A DNA stretch of 23,828 nucleotides, from contig BTQZ01000036.1 in NCBI GenBank assembly GCA_036986135.1, positions 1 to 23,828 of the forward strand, given 5' to 3'. Below are positions 7,822-15,326 of this stretch, piece by piece. The translations under genes and the position numbers were made by a program. The stretch comes from JADFRG01 sp036986135 (GTDB lineage: Bacteria; Chloroflexota; Anaerolineae; Anaerolineales; E44-bin32). How positions within the stretch are numbered: position 1 is the stretch's first letter; every line of letters begins with the position of its first letter. The notes under the pieces were generated by a model, which worked only from the letters and a program-made list of their open reading frames with translations, was not told the origin of the DNA and did no database searches.

Positions 7822-8484
7822 CTACACCGGATTGTTCAGCCGAAAGCCATGCCCGCGCACCGTCGTTACGTAGTGGTGCTCAGGATCGACTTCGTGCAGC
7901 CGCTCTCGCAGCCTTCGAACCAGCGCATCAATGGCTTGTTCGGATACTCCTTCGCCCACCACATCCGGCCAGACGCTACCGACGATCTGCTCTCGGGTGA
8001 CCACCCGATCCGGATTCTCATACATCAGCGTCAATAATCTGAATTGAGGTGGTGAGAGCGGCGGCTCGATCTCGGCTTGCCCTAACCAGACTCGGTGCGC
8101 CTGTTGGTCCATGCGCAGCCTCCCTAGTCCCAGCTGCGATAGGTCGGCAGCTTTGAGAGGGATGGTGGCCTCGATCCCCACATAGACAAGCTTCAAGGCC
8201 AGCGCGATCTGGATCTCGTCTCCGTCCTGGAGCAGGACCCCTTCCGTCACCTCGGTGCCGTTTAGATGGGTCCGGTTCTTGCTGCCCAGGTCCTCCAGCA
8301 AATACCCGCGTTCGGTGCGTCGGATCCGCGCGTGGTGCCTAGAGACCTGGCGGTCCGGCACGATCAGGCCACAATCCTTGCCGCGGCCGATGATAAGCTC
8401 CTCAGAATCGAGCGCCCACCGACCACCCTCCAGCTTCCCCGTGTGTGCTATGAGGACGGGAAACTCGCCTAGCTCATCCTTCAT
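7822..8484 (-). CDS. FHA domain - winged-helix DNA-binding regulator
   Basis: 220 residues in two domains. The forkhead-associated domain (about 10-102) has G33-R34 in IIGRGKDC, S48 and H51 in VSRHHA, and N70 and N75 in GSKNRTHLNG, the residues that read phosphothreonine. The C-terminal domain (about 120-218) is an OmpR/PhoB-type winged helix: SPPQFRLLTLMYENPDRVVTR, then VSEQAIDALVRRLRERL (recognition helix) and TTVRGHGFRL (wing). It is a likely DNA-binding regulator that responds to Ser/Thr phosphorylation rather than aspartate phosphorylation, as no receiver domain is present. The divergent neighbour is a Ser/Thr kinase only 82 bp away, the obvious partner. The start ATG gives a complete FHA fold. 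Confidence 0.92.
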   Translation of the reverse strand: MKDELGEFPVLIAHTGKLEGGRWALDSEELIIGRGKDCGLIVPDRQVSRHHARIRRTERGYLLEDLGSKNRTHLNGTEVTEGVLLQDGDEIQIALALKLVYVGIEATIPLKAADLSQLGLGRLRMDQQAHRVWLGQAEIEPPLSPPQFRLLTLMYENPDRVVTREQIVGSVWPDVVGEGVSEQAIDALVRRLRERLHEVDPEHHYVTTVRGHGFRLNNPV

Positions 8485-8515
8485 TGCCTTCTAAGAAGCC
8501 GAATATCTACCGATG

Positions 8516-8546
8516 AGTATAATGACTCTTTAGAGAATCCGGTCAA
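8516..8546. promoter_or_regulatory. Overlapping divergent promoters of the FHA regulator and the kinase
   Basis: On the + strand TATAAT lies at 8518-8523, with no clear -35 box, pointing to the kinase. On the - strand TATACT lies at 8516-8521, with TTGACC at 8541-8546 after a long 19-bp spacer, pointing to the regulator. The two -10 boxes overlap inside GAGTATAATGACTC, whose outer four bases are inverted. RNA polymerase could therefore occupy only one at a time, linking kinase and regulator expression. Confidence 0.5.
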
Positions 8547-8566
8547 CCGAGCCTCGTCAAAAAGAA

Positions 8567-9538
8567 ATGATTGCACCTGTAAAATCTGGCAGGACGCTTC
8601 GAGAGCGCTACGTAGTAACCAGGGTGATCGGTCGCGGCGGTATGGGATCGATCTACCTTGCCGAGGATAACCGACTTTCCGGGCGCATTTGCGCCATAAA
8701 GGAGGTCTATCAGGCAAGCGACTTGCCGGAAGTGATACGCGCCCAGGGACGAGATCAGTTTTACCGGGAGGCCTCCGTCTTGGCTCAACTAGATCACCCG
8801 AATCTTCCCAAGGTCTCGGACTTTTTCACTGAAGACGAGCGGGACTATCTGGTCATGGATTACGTACCGGGCGATGACCTGAAGTCGTTGATGGACCGGG
8901 CTCGGCGGAAGTCCAAGTTCCTGCCTCTGGAGGATGTTCTGGTTTGGGGAGTGCAAATCGCAAACGCGTTGGAGTACATGCACAGCCAAGATCCACCGGT
9001 GATCCACAGGGATCTAAAGCCTAGCAATCTCAAGCTCACGCCCAATGGGCTCATAAAGCTGGTGGATTTTGGCCTCGTCAAGCAGATGGTTCAAGACGAG
9101 ATGACGGTCACAGTTATCCAGGGACGCGGCACCGCGACCTACACACCTCTCGAGCAATATGGGGGGGACACCGGCCACACGGATGTACGCAGTGATATCT
9201 ACGCATTTGGTGCTACTCTGTACCATCTGCTGACCAATCAACCGCCCCTCGAAGCCAAACAGCGTTTCCTGCGTCCTCATGGAATGAAGCCGCCTAGCGA
9301 ATTCAATCCGGAAATCGAGCCGCCGCTTGAGGAAGCTATTTTGTGGGCAATGGCACTTCACCCCGACGACCGTCCCGACGACGTGGCCTCGTTTCGTCAG
9401 GCCTTAGCCCAAGGAAAGCCGATCCTCTCCCCCGCCACAACGATGCCCGGCCTTTCTTTCGATTCTAGTTTGGATCGCTGGCTGGCGGGAGCAGTGCTCG
9501 CGCTGCTTCTCGTGGCGATCGTCGCCTCATTGAGCTGA
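8567..9538 (+). CDS. Membrane-anchored Ser/Thr protein kinase (PknB-like, no sensor domain)
   Basis: 323 residues. The kinase domain (about 15-282) is complete: glycine loop GRGGMGSIY (22-30), lysine K45 in AIKEV, catalytic loop HRDLKPSN (147-154), DFG (167-169), an activation segment with GRGTATYTPLEQY, and DVRSDIYAFG. All catalytic residues are present. A single hydrophobic segment (about 305-322) lies at the very C-terminus, followed by no outer domain, so the enzyme is tail-anchored in the membrane and must sense signals through partners or inside the cell. The facing FHA regulator is the likely substrate or reader. The last 12 bp overlap the 3' end of the convergent GH3-like gene. The ribosome binding site is weak. 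Confidence 0.94.
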   Translation: MIAPVKSGRTLRERYVVTRVIGRGGMGSIYLAEDNRLSGRICAIKEVYQASDLPEVIRAQGRDQFYREASVLAQLDHPNLPKVSDFFTEDERDYLVMDYVPGDDLKSLMDRARRKSKFLPLEDVLVWGVQIANALEYMHSQDPPVIHRDLKPSNLKLTPNGLIKLVDFGLVKQMVQDEMTVTVIQGRGTATYTPLEQYGGDTGHTDVRSDIYAFGATLYHLLTNQPPLEAKQRFLRPHGMKPPSEFNPEIEPPLEEAILWAMALHPDDRPDDVASFRQALAQGKPILSPATTMPGLSFDSSLDRWLAGAVLALLLVAIVASLS

Positions 9539-12265
9539 TCGGCGCCACCATAAGTACCCAAGCAAGCTCGCCGCGATAGAAAGCGCCCCCGCCATTACGA
9601 CCCCGGAAAACACACCCAGGGATTGGATTAACCCCTGGCTCCCTGGAAGTCCCAGAGCGACGTAGTTGTATCCAACGAGCCCTCCCGCCACGATCGAGAG
9701 GCCAATGCGAGTTCGACTGGGCTCGTCCGGCGCTATGAGCACATAGCCAATGACTGCAATTATTGCCACACCCGGTAAGGCAAGCGCGAGTTCGCCAAGG
9801 CCGATCGATGGAGGGCGTGGCGCGGGCGTCGCCGCCGGTCCTGCATCGGGCTCCGGAGTCGGCGTTTCCTGCGCCGGCGTTATCGAGGGAGCTGGCGCGA
9901 CCGTCGGCTCCATGGTCGGCGTGATCACCGTGACGATACCCTCTTGAACATTCAGTTGCAGAATTTCGGATAGTCTTGCCGGCTCGCTCCTGGCCTCCAG
10001 CGTCAGCACTCCAAGCCTATCCAGAGTCACAGATAGCGTAGCAGATCCGCCGGATGTCACGGCATCCTGGTTGAAGCTCGTTCCCTCTCCCTGGTAAGAC
10101 AATACAAACTCAACGGGTATCCCGTCTGGAACGGGATTCCCATTGTGATCGAGTATGATGCCGGTAGTCACCTCCACTACATCGCCTACGGCATATCCCT
10201 GCGTAACTTCCCCCTCTTCGCCCGTCCCCACGATGGAAAGGCTAATCAATTGAGCTGGATCCGGAAAGGTCACCTCAAGCAGGTCATATCCCACTCCGGG
10301 CACGCTCACTGGTGAGGAGCCGCGCGCCGACAGTTCTTGGAACAGCAGCCGTGCAGCCACTTCAACGAATGAAGTGGTCTTCCCATAGAGCGAATAGTAG
10401 ACATCGATCTTGCTGATATCGGTGGCGCCAAGGTCGTAGGGTACGTCCATTGAGAAAACTACGACCCGTTTGTTTCGCACCAGATCCGGTCGGCTATCCA
10501 ATAGCCGCTTGAGGGCATTCGAGCCGAATACCTCCGGATCCTCCTTGAGAGTAACGAACACCAGCCAATCGGCGGGCCGGATGACCGCCTCAACGTCTTC
10601 CGGTGCGAGGAGCGGCAGGGCCGGAACGGATGTAGGGTCCTCCCCTAGGAAGAGCGCCAGATCGGCCATGGAAAGCGAGGTTGAATTCCAGGCGCCCACC
10701 TGACCGGCGGCGTTGGTTCCATAGAGCGCCAAGATCGTATCCTCCAGTTCCGTCGCTCCTACGTGCTGGAATGATTCGCAGTTGGTGCATTGATTGTAAT
10801 CACGAACATCCGTGATGAAGACCATGCGGTCCCCGATTTGTGGGGGGCCTTCGATCAGATTCGGCAGTTGCTCTGCAGATGGGCTGAGCAAAGTGGCCCC
10901 CTCCCGAGCCACCTGCAGCGTCACATTCGATTCACCGATGCCTGCGGGCACGTCCTCCGATGACAGAACGTTCTCAGGGTCAAACTCCCCCCCGTTAATC
11001 CGAAGTTTGAATCGGAGAATTCGCAGGACAGCCTCGTCAACGCTTTGAGCGAAAATGGGATCGTCCCGGTACTTTTCCGCGAAGAAGCTCAGAGTGTCAT
11101 GGACCGTGGTGAGCTGGTCGGGATCTCCTTCCGATACGAAATCGGACAAATATAGCAAATCATTTCCCGCCAAGAACGCGTCCCGCGCCACGAGATGACC
11201 CCGGTAGCTCTGGCCTAGCGACTCGTAAAACCGGCGCAGTGCACCCGAGCCCAACGGACCGCTGAGCGTGACGCCGCCCCCCTCTCGCCACGCGGCAAAT
11301 GGATCCGAGGCCATTAGCTGACCGAAAGCATCCGGATCTAGACCGATGGGTCGAGTGGTGTCCCGAATGTTTCCTTGAAACCCCTGGTACCGAATATGAC
11401 CTGAGAGGAGTCCGTCCGCAATGCCAGGCGCCGCCCCGGGTGATGCATCCGTTACGACAAAGAACGGCGCCAACTCGATTTGCTGCAGCTGCACCAGTGA
11501 CTTTCTGACCGTGGAAGCCTCCTCCTCAATGGGTCGGTCGCTACCGCCCAGCCCCGGGAAGTGCTTGGCGATCACGCCGATGCGCCCGTTGGAGCCCTCG
11601 TGGACGCCCTCAATAAAGGCCTTTCCCATCACTCCGACCCAGTAAGGATCTCCTCCGAATGACCTGACGCCAATGTCACCCAGATCCAACTGCCGCGGAT
11701 CTTCCAGCACGTCCAGCGAGGGCCCAAGCAGCATGTTGATACCTATCGCGCTCAATTCCGATCCAATGACCGCTCCTGTCAAACGGGAGAGCTCTGGATC
11801 CCAAGTTGCTCCAATCGCCATTTGGGAGGGTATGGACGACAATCCCGACATGATCTCGGAATACTCCGGCCCATTGCCTTCCTGAATCACACCCAAGAGC
11901 AGTGGGACGTAAACTCCCGGCTCGATCTCGACCTCGCCCTCCGTTCGTGGGAGTGATGACTCGTATTCAGTGGATTGGAGCGTTGAGATCAATTCCTGCA
12001 GCACAGGGAGCGTATCTTCCGGGCCAATAAAATTGTTGTTTCCGGATCGAAGTATCACGCCCGAAATGTGGTTTTCGCGAATGAGAGTCAGAATAGGATC
12101 GTCGGATTGAAGGCGGGAGCCTTCAAATGTAAGCAGGAACAGCTGCCCGACGCGTTCCTCGGGCGTCATTTGCGCGAGCAACGAATCGGCCAGGTCGCCT
12201 TGAGGTACCGGCGAAAAAGCCGAAACTCCAACGAGCAGCACAGCAAGGGATGCAGCTAGTCTCAT
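9527..12265 (-). CDS. Secreted, membrane-tethered GH3-like protein with an altered active site
   Basis: 912 residues. Order: signal peptide (1 to about 22); a GH3 / NagZ-like barrel (about 28-425) with MTPEERVGQLF and KHFPG (234-238); a C-terminal GH3-like alpha/beta region (about 445-650); a bacterial Ig-like domain (about 690-775); a Pro/Thr/Glu-rich linker (about 780-820); then about three membrane helices (about 823-905) ending in WWRRSAQ. Active NagZ-type enzymes have KHFPGHGD..DSH and FSDDL, giving a histidine dyad and an aspartate nucleophile. Here the first reads KHFPGLGGSDRPIEEE, and the nucleophile site reads TLSGPLG (333-339), with no Asp. The protein is therefore probably not a hydrolase but could still bind cell-wall sugars. 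Most of the chain should lie outside the membrane. It faces the kinase gene tail to tail. The start lacks a clear ribosome binding site. Confidence 0.85.
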   Translation of the reverse strand: MRLAASLAVLLVGVSAFSPVPQGDLADSLLAQMTPEERVGQLFLLTFEGSRLQSDDPILTLIRENHISGVILRSGNNNFIGPEDTLPVLQELISTLQSTEYESSLPRTEGEVEIEPGVYVPLLLGVIQEGNGPEYSEIMSGLSSIPSQMAIGATWDPELSRLTGAVIGSELSAIGINMLLGPSLDVLEDPRQLDLGDIGVRSFGGDPYWVGVMGKAFIEGVHEGSNGRIGVIAKHFPGLGGSDRPIEEEASTVRKSLVQLQQIELAPFFVVTDASPGAAPGIADGLLSGHIRYQGFQGNIRDTTRPIGLDPDAFGQLMASDPFAAWREGGGVTLSGPLGSGALRRFYESLGQSYRGHLVARDAFLAGNDLLYLSDFVSEGDPDQLTTVHDTLSFFAEKYRDDPIFAQSVDEAVLRILRFKLRINGGEFDPENVLSSEDVPAGIGESNVTLQVAREGATLLSPSAEQLPNLIEGPPQIGDRMVFITDVRDYNQCTNCESFQHVGATELEDTILALYGTNAAGQVGAWNSTSLSMADLALFLGEDPTSVPALPLLAPEDVEAVIRPADWLVFVTLKEDPEVFGSNALKRLLDSRPDLVRNKRVVVFSMDVPYDLGATDISKIDVYYSLYGKTTSFVEVAARLLFQELSARGSSPVSVPGVGYDLLEVTFPDPAQLISLSIVGTGEEGEVTQGYAVGDVVEVTTGIILDHNGNPVPDGIPVEFVLSYQGEGTSFNQDAVTSGGSATLSVTLDRLGVLTLEARSEPARLSEILQLNVQEGIVTVITPTMEPTVAPAPSITPAQETPTPEPDAGPAATPAPRPPSIGLGELALALPGVAIIAVIGYVLIAPDEPSRTRIGLSIVAGGLVGYNYVALGLPGSQGLIQSLGVFSGVVMAGALSIAASLLGYLWWRRSAQ

Positions 12266-12304
12266 CGTTCATCCAGAGCGAGAGGAGCAGAACATGGGCC
12301 AAGA

Positions 12305-13156
12305 CTAGGTTTGAACATCCTGATCAACCATCCGGTGCAGTGCCCTGCGTCGCTCTGCACCTGAGAGCGTTTCCAGTTTTCGCAGGCCCAACGGATCAAC
12401 CTCCAGCCTGAGCAACTCCAACTCTCGTTCGGTCGGCAGGGCCGTTGTTTGGAGCCTATCTGCGATTGCCAGCTCGAAGGCGGTCTTGGCTACCACCCGA
12501 TCGACACTCACACCTGGGTGGAGGTGCGTGAGGCGCATGATTCCGTCTGGAAAATCAAACTGACCCAGGTCTGAAACGAGATATTTGGGGCCCGAACCGG
12601 CCCTTCTACCTTCACTGTGTCCAAGCCCTGAAAGGAAGTCCAATTTCTTTGGGAACGCCAACCGCGAATGCCTCGGCACATACAGGCTCATGTCGCTCAT
12701 GAAAACGGACACATCCGGAATCCCGCCCACCCCCGGCATGCGGAGGCGGGGACGCTTGTAGTCCTTGCCGATGGCGATATTGTTGGTGTTGCCGTGTTGG
12801 TCGACCTGTCCGGGTCTGAAGAATTCCTTCGGCCTCACGGAGGGTAGATAATCGGCCGCGCCTTGCACAAAACTCGAGCTTGTCAGGGCCGCTTCGATCC
12901 ACCGCCCCTCTGCGTATATAAGGCTCATCTCTGGCGGATCGACGGTAACGGACGTAGCAATGGCGGAGGCGATAAATATATTGGGTGCGTGCAGCTTGCG
13001 AGCCAAGAGCGCGGCCACCGCCCCTATCGGAGTAGCCAATCCCAGCGCAACGACCTGCTCATCATTGATCTGACGCGCCAAACAAAAGCAGATCAATTCG
13101 TCTGCGGAACATTCCAGTTTGATGGTTATTTCGAGGTCCTGTGCGGTCAGTCCCAC
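12305..13156 (-). CDS. CoA-transferase subunit B-like protein (orphan)
   Basis: About 283 residues from a GTG at 13154-13156. It resembles the B subunit of glutaconate CoA-transferase and IpdB-type enzymes: ALGLATPIGAVAALLARKL near the N-terminus, then FFRPGQVDQHGNTNN, RMPGVGGIPD and a C-terminal LHPGVSVDRV stretch. In glutaconate CoA-transferase the B subunit bears the catalytic Glu after the LHAPN-like segment; here that segment reads NIFIASAIATS with no Glu. Transfer by the usual Glu-CoA thioester is therefore doubtful, while an IpdAB-like reaction, in which the A subunit supplies the Glu, stays possible. No A subunit lies next to it. A longer frame to an ATG at 13192 exists, but its first codons are a terminator hairpin, so I prefer the GTG. 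No ribosome binding site is visible for either start. Confidence 0.75.
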   Translation of the reverse strand: MGLTAQDLEITIKLECSADELICFCLARQINDEQVVALGLATPIGAVAALLARKLHAPNIFIASAIATSVTVDPPEMSLIYAEGRWIEAALTSSSFVQGAADYLPSVRPKEFFRPGQVDQHGNTNNIAIGKDYKRPRLRMPGVGGIPDVSVFMSDMSLYVPRHSRLAFPKKLDFLSGLGHSEGRRAGSGPKYLVSDLGQFDFPDGIMRLTHLHPGVSVDRVVAKTAFELAIADRLQTTALPTERELELLRLEVDPLGLRKLETLSGAERRRALHRMVDQDVQT

Positions 13157-13160
13157 GGCA

Positions 13161-13192
13161 TAAAATAAGATGCCCCGCCTTGTGCGGGGCAT
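13161..13192 (-). terminator. Rho-independent terminator of the AAA+ ATPase gene
   Basis: Read on the - strand: ATGCCCCGC, loop ACAAG, GCGGGGCAT, then CTTATTTTA. A perfect 9-bp GC-rich stem is followed by a U-rich tract. It begins 22 bp after the ATPase stop codon and ends just before the start of the CoA-transferase-like gene. Confidence 0.88.
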
Positions 13193-13213
13193 GGCGGCTG
13201 CGAATTTCGGAGC

Positions 13214-14557
13214 TTATAGCTCCACGAAGTAGGCCTCAGCGGCGCGGTCGAGCAACTCCTTGCTCATCGTCGGCTCTACGTTGATATAGCGCGAGATGTC
13301 CAGGATCTGGTCACATATGTCTCGCGGATGCGAGGCTCTGAGCTTTCGATTGCGCTTGATATACCACTCCTGGAGCATGTAGGCTAGACCTCGATCCGAG
13401 TATGGAATTCCTTTCTTTTCGGCCGTGCGCTTAAAGATCTCACGATAGGCCTCGTAAGAAGGGTCTTCGACCTCAATCTTATGGCGCAACCTTCTTAGGA
13501 AAGCCTCATCCACGAGGTCCCGGGGAGGCAAATTTGTTGAGAAGACTACGAGAACATCAAACGGCACCTCGACCTTGCGCCCGGTGTGCAATGTCAAGAA
13601 ATCAATGCGGTTTTCCAGCGGCACGATCCAACGATTCAGAAGATCACGCGGCCGGACCTGCTGCCTACCAAAGTCGTCAATGAGGAAAACACCGCCATTG
13701 GCCTTGACCTGAAACGGCGCCTCATAAAACTTGTTGACGTCATCGAAAACGAGGTCCAGCCCATCCATCGTTAGTTCACCACCTACCACGATGAACGGCC
13801 TGCGAATTTTGACCCAGCGCGGATCTGCTTTCATCGCGCCGGTCCCGGTACCCGTGGTCCCTGTCTCCTGATCAGGCGAGAGCTCATGGTTCACCGAATC
13901 ATAGAGCTTGACTACTTGTCCATCGATGTCGATGGCATACGGGATCGTCATATCCTCCAGGAGCAGCAACCGCCCGATGGCGCGCGCAATCGTGGTCTTT
14001 CCATTGCCTGGGGGCCCATAGAGGAAGATGGAGGCGCCAGAATTTACCGCGGGACCGATTTGATTGAAGGTGGTCTCGGATAGGATCAGTTCCTCAAGGG
14101 CTCGTTTCATTCCTCGCGGATTCACGGTGGGTCTGCTGCGGCTTTGCCGATCGATGGCTTCGTTGTAGACGTCTACCGGAACCGGGGCAGGCCCCGCGTA
14201 TTGACTCCGCTCCAACGCCTCTCGCGCACGGGCAATCCCGGCGTCCGTAATGGCATACTGGTAGGCCCCCTCGCCAATACCGACCTGAGCCTTTACTTCC
14301 ACGAATTTCTCGCGCTTGAGCGCTTCTAGGATGTGGTCTGTCAATCCGGCGTAAGGAAGCGCTATCGCCTCGGCGACCTTAAAGCCCGTCAGATACCCTC
14401 TGAAGTAGAGGATCTTAAGCGCCAGGTCCTGCAGCCATAGCTGTGTGAGACCCGTATCTTCTATCTTATTGATGGCCGAAGGAACATAACGTAGACTGCC
14501 GGTGGTTGGCATATCTGCCGTTCGGATTACGCGAGGTGAAGTGCGAGGGAGGGTCAT
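13214..14557 (-). CDS. AAA+ ATPase with N-terminal winged-helix-like region
   Basis: 447 residues. The first 120 or so look like a helical, winged-helix-type region (TQLWLQDLALKILYFRGYLTG, then LTDHILEALKREKFVEV). The AAA+ core has Walker A GPPGNGKT (181-188), Walker B VFLIDD (290-295), sensor 1 FSTN (339-342) and arginine-finger candidates R355-R358. Between Walker A and B is an unusually long insert (about 203-285) with a Gly/Thr repeat, TGTTGTGTG (232-240), followed by a predicted strand-rich part. The C-terminal lid region ends in AEAYFVEL. It is a nucleotide-driven remodelling ATPase of unknown target. Its own promoter and terminator make it a single-gene unit; the -10 box lies 7 bp before the ATG, so the mRNA is probably leaderless. 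Confidence 0.82.
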   Translation of the reverse strand: MTLPRTSPRVIRTADMPTTGSLRYVPSAINKIEDTGLTQLWLQDLALKILYFRGYLTGFKVAEAIALPYAGLTDHILEALKREKFVEVKAQVGIGEGAYQYAITDAGIARAREALERSQYAGPAPVPVDVYNEAIDRQSRSRPTVNPRGMKRALEELILSETTFNQIGPAVNSGASIFLYGPPGNGKTTIARAIGRLLLLEDMTIPYAIDIDGQVVKLYDSVNHELSPDQETGTTGTGTGAMKADPRWVKIRRPFIVVGGELTMDGLDLVFDDVNKFYEAPFQVKANGGVFLIDDFGRQQVRPRDLLNRWIVPLENRIDFLTLHTGRKVEVPFDVLVVFSTNLPPRDLVDEAFLRRLRHKIEVEDPSYEAYREIFKRTAEKKGIPYSDRGLAYMLQEWYIKRNRKLRASHPRDICDQILDISRYINVEPTMSKELLDRAAEAYFVEL

Positions 14558-14636
14558 GAGTCAGATTATATACGCCGTATGTACCCGTAGCAAATCATCG
14601 GTTGTTCCCACTCGCGCCGCTCGGTAAAATACTCCC
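14558..14636. promoter_or_regulatory. Divergent promoters predicted to give two leaderless mRNAs
   Basis: Minus strand: TTGCTA (14588-14593), 17-bp spacer, TATAAT (14565-14570), then 7 bp to the ATPase ATG. Plus strand: TTGTTC (14602-14607), 17-bp spacer, TAAAAT (14625-14630), then 6 bp to the glycosyltransferase ATG. Both put the transcription start at or within a base or two of the start codon, and neither gene has a ribosome binding site. Confidence 0.65.
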
Positions 14637-15323
14637 ATGCGACTTACTTTTCTCCTACCAGTGTTCAATGAGCGGGCCACGGTGGAAGAGATCCTCCGAA
14701 TCGTGGAGGCTTCAGGACTGGCGGATCACATCATTGCTGTCGACGATGCCTCCACAGATGGAACCCGGGAATTGCTACAGGAACTGGCCTCCCGCAATCC
14801 TCGCTTGGAGCTGCATCTTCATGACCGAAATCAGGGAAAAGGCGCAGCGCTTCGTACTGGATTTTCGAAGATAGAGACCGAGCTCGTACTTGTTCAGGAT
14901 GCGGATCTCGAATACGATCCGCGCGACGTTCCAAGTCTGCTTGTGCCAATCGAAGAGGGCAAAGCAGACGTCGTGTACGGCTCCCGATTTCTGGGGGCTC
15001 CGCGCCGATCTACCATGTTCTGGCATATGGTTGCCAACAAGCTGCTCACATTAATGACCAATGTGCTGTACAACACCATCCTGACCGACATGGAAACGGG
15101 CTACAAACTCTTTCGTCGAGAGGTGATTCAAGACATTGAATTTCGCTCCAATCGCTTCGATTTCGAGCCAGAGATCACCGCTAAGCTGCTTAAGAAAAAG
15201 GTGCGGATCTTCGAAGTCCCAATATCTTTCAATCCGCGCGAATATTCTGAGGGGAAGAAAATTGGGCTGCCAGACGCATTCGCAGCCGCCTGGGCTCTGC
15301 TAAAGTATCGCTTTGTGGATTGA
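14637..15323 (+). CDS. Glycosyltransferase family 2, polyprenyl-phosphate sugar synthase-like
   Basis: 228 residues, a single GT-A domain. Visible motifs: LLPVFNERATVEEIL (6-20), AVDDASTDGT (34-43) for the nucleotide, RNQGKGAALRTGF (64-76), the metal-binding DAD (88-90) in VLVQDADLEYDP, and DMETGYKLFRR (151-161). This pattern and length fit the DPM1-like branch, which moves mannose or glucose from a nucleotide sugar to a polyprenyl phosphate for cell-surface glycan synthesis. There are no added membrane helices, so it is a peripheral, cytoplasmic-face enzyme. The sugar cannot be read from sequence. Only three bases separate its stop codon from that of the facing recJ. Confidence 0.9.
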   Translation: MRLTFLLPVFNERATVEEILRIVEASGLADHIIAVDDASTDGTRELLQELASRNPRLELHLHDRNQGKGAALRTGFSKIETELVLVQDADLEYDPRDVPSLLVPIEEGKADVVYGSRFLGAPRRSTMFWHMVANKLLTLMTNVLYNTILTDMETGYKLFRREVIQDIEFRSNRFDFEPEITAKLLKKKVRIFEVPISFNPREYSEGKKIGLPDAFAAAWALLKYRFVD

Positions 15324-15326
15324 GGA

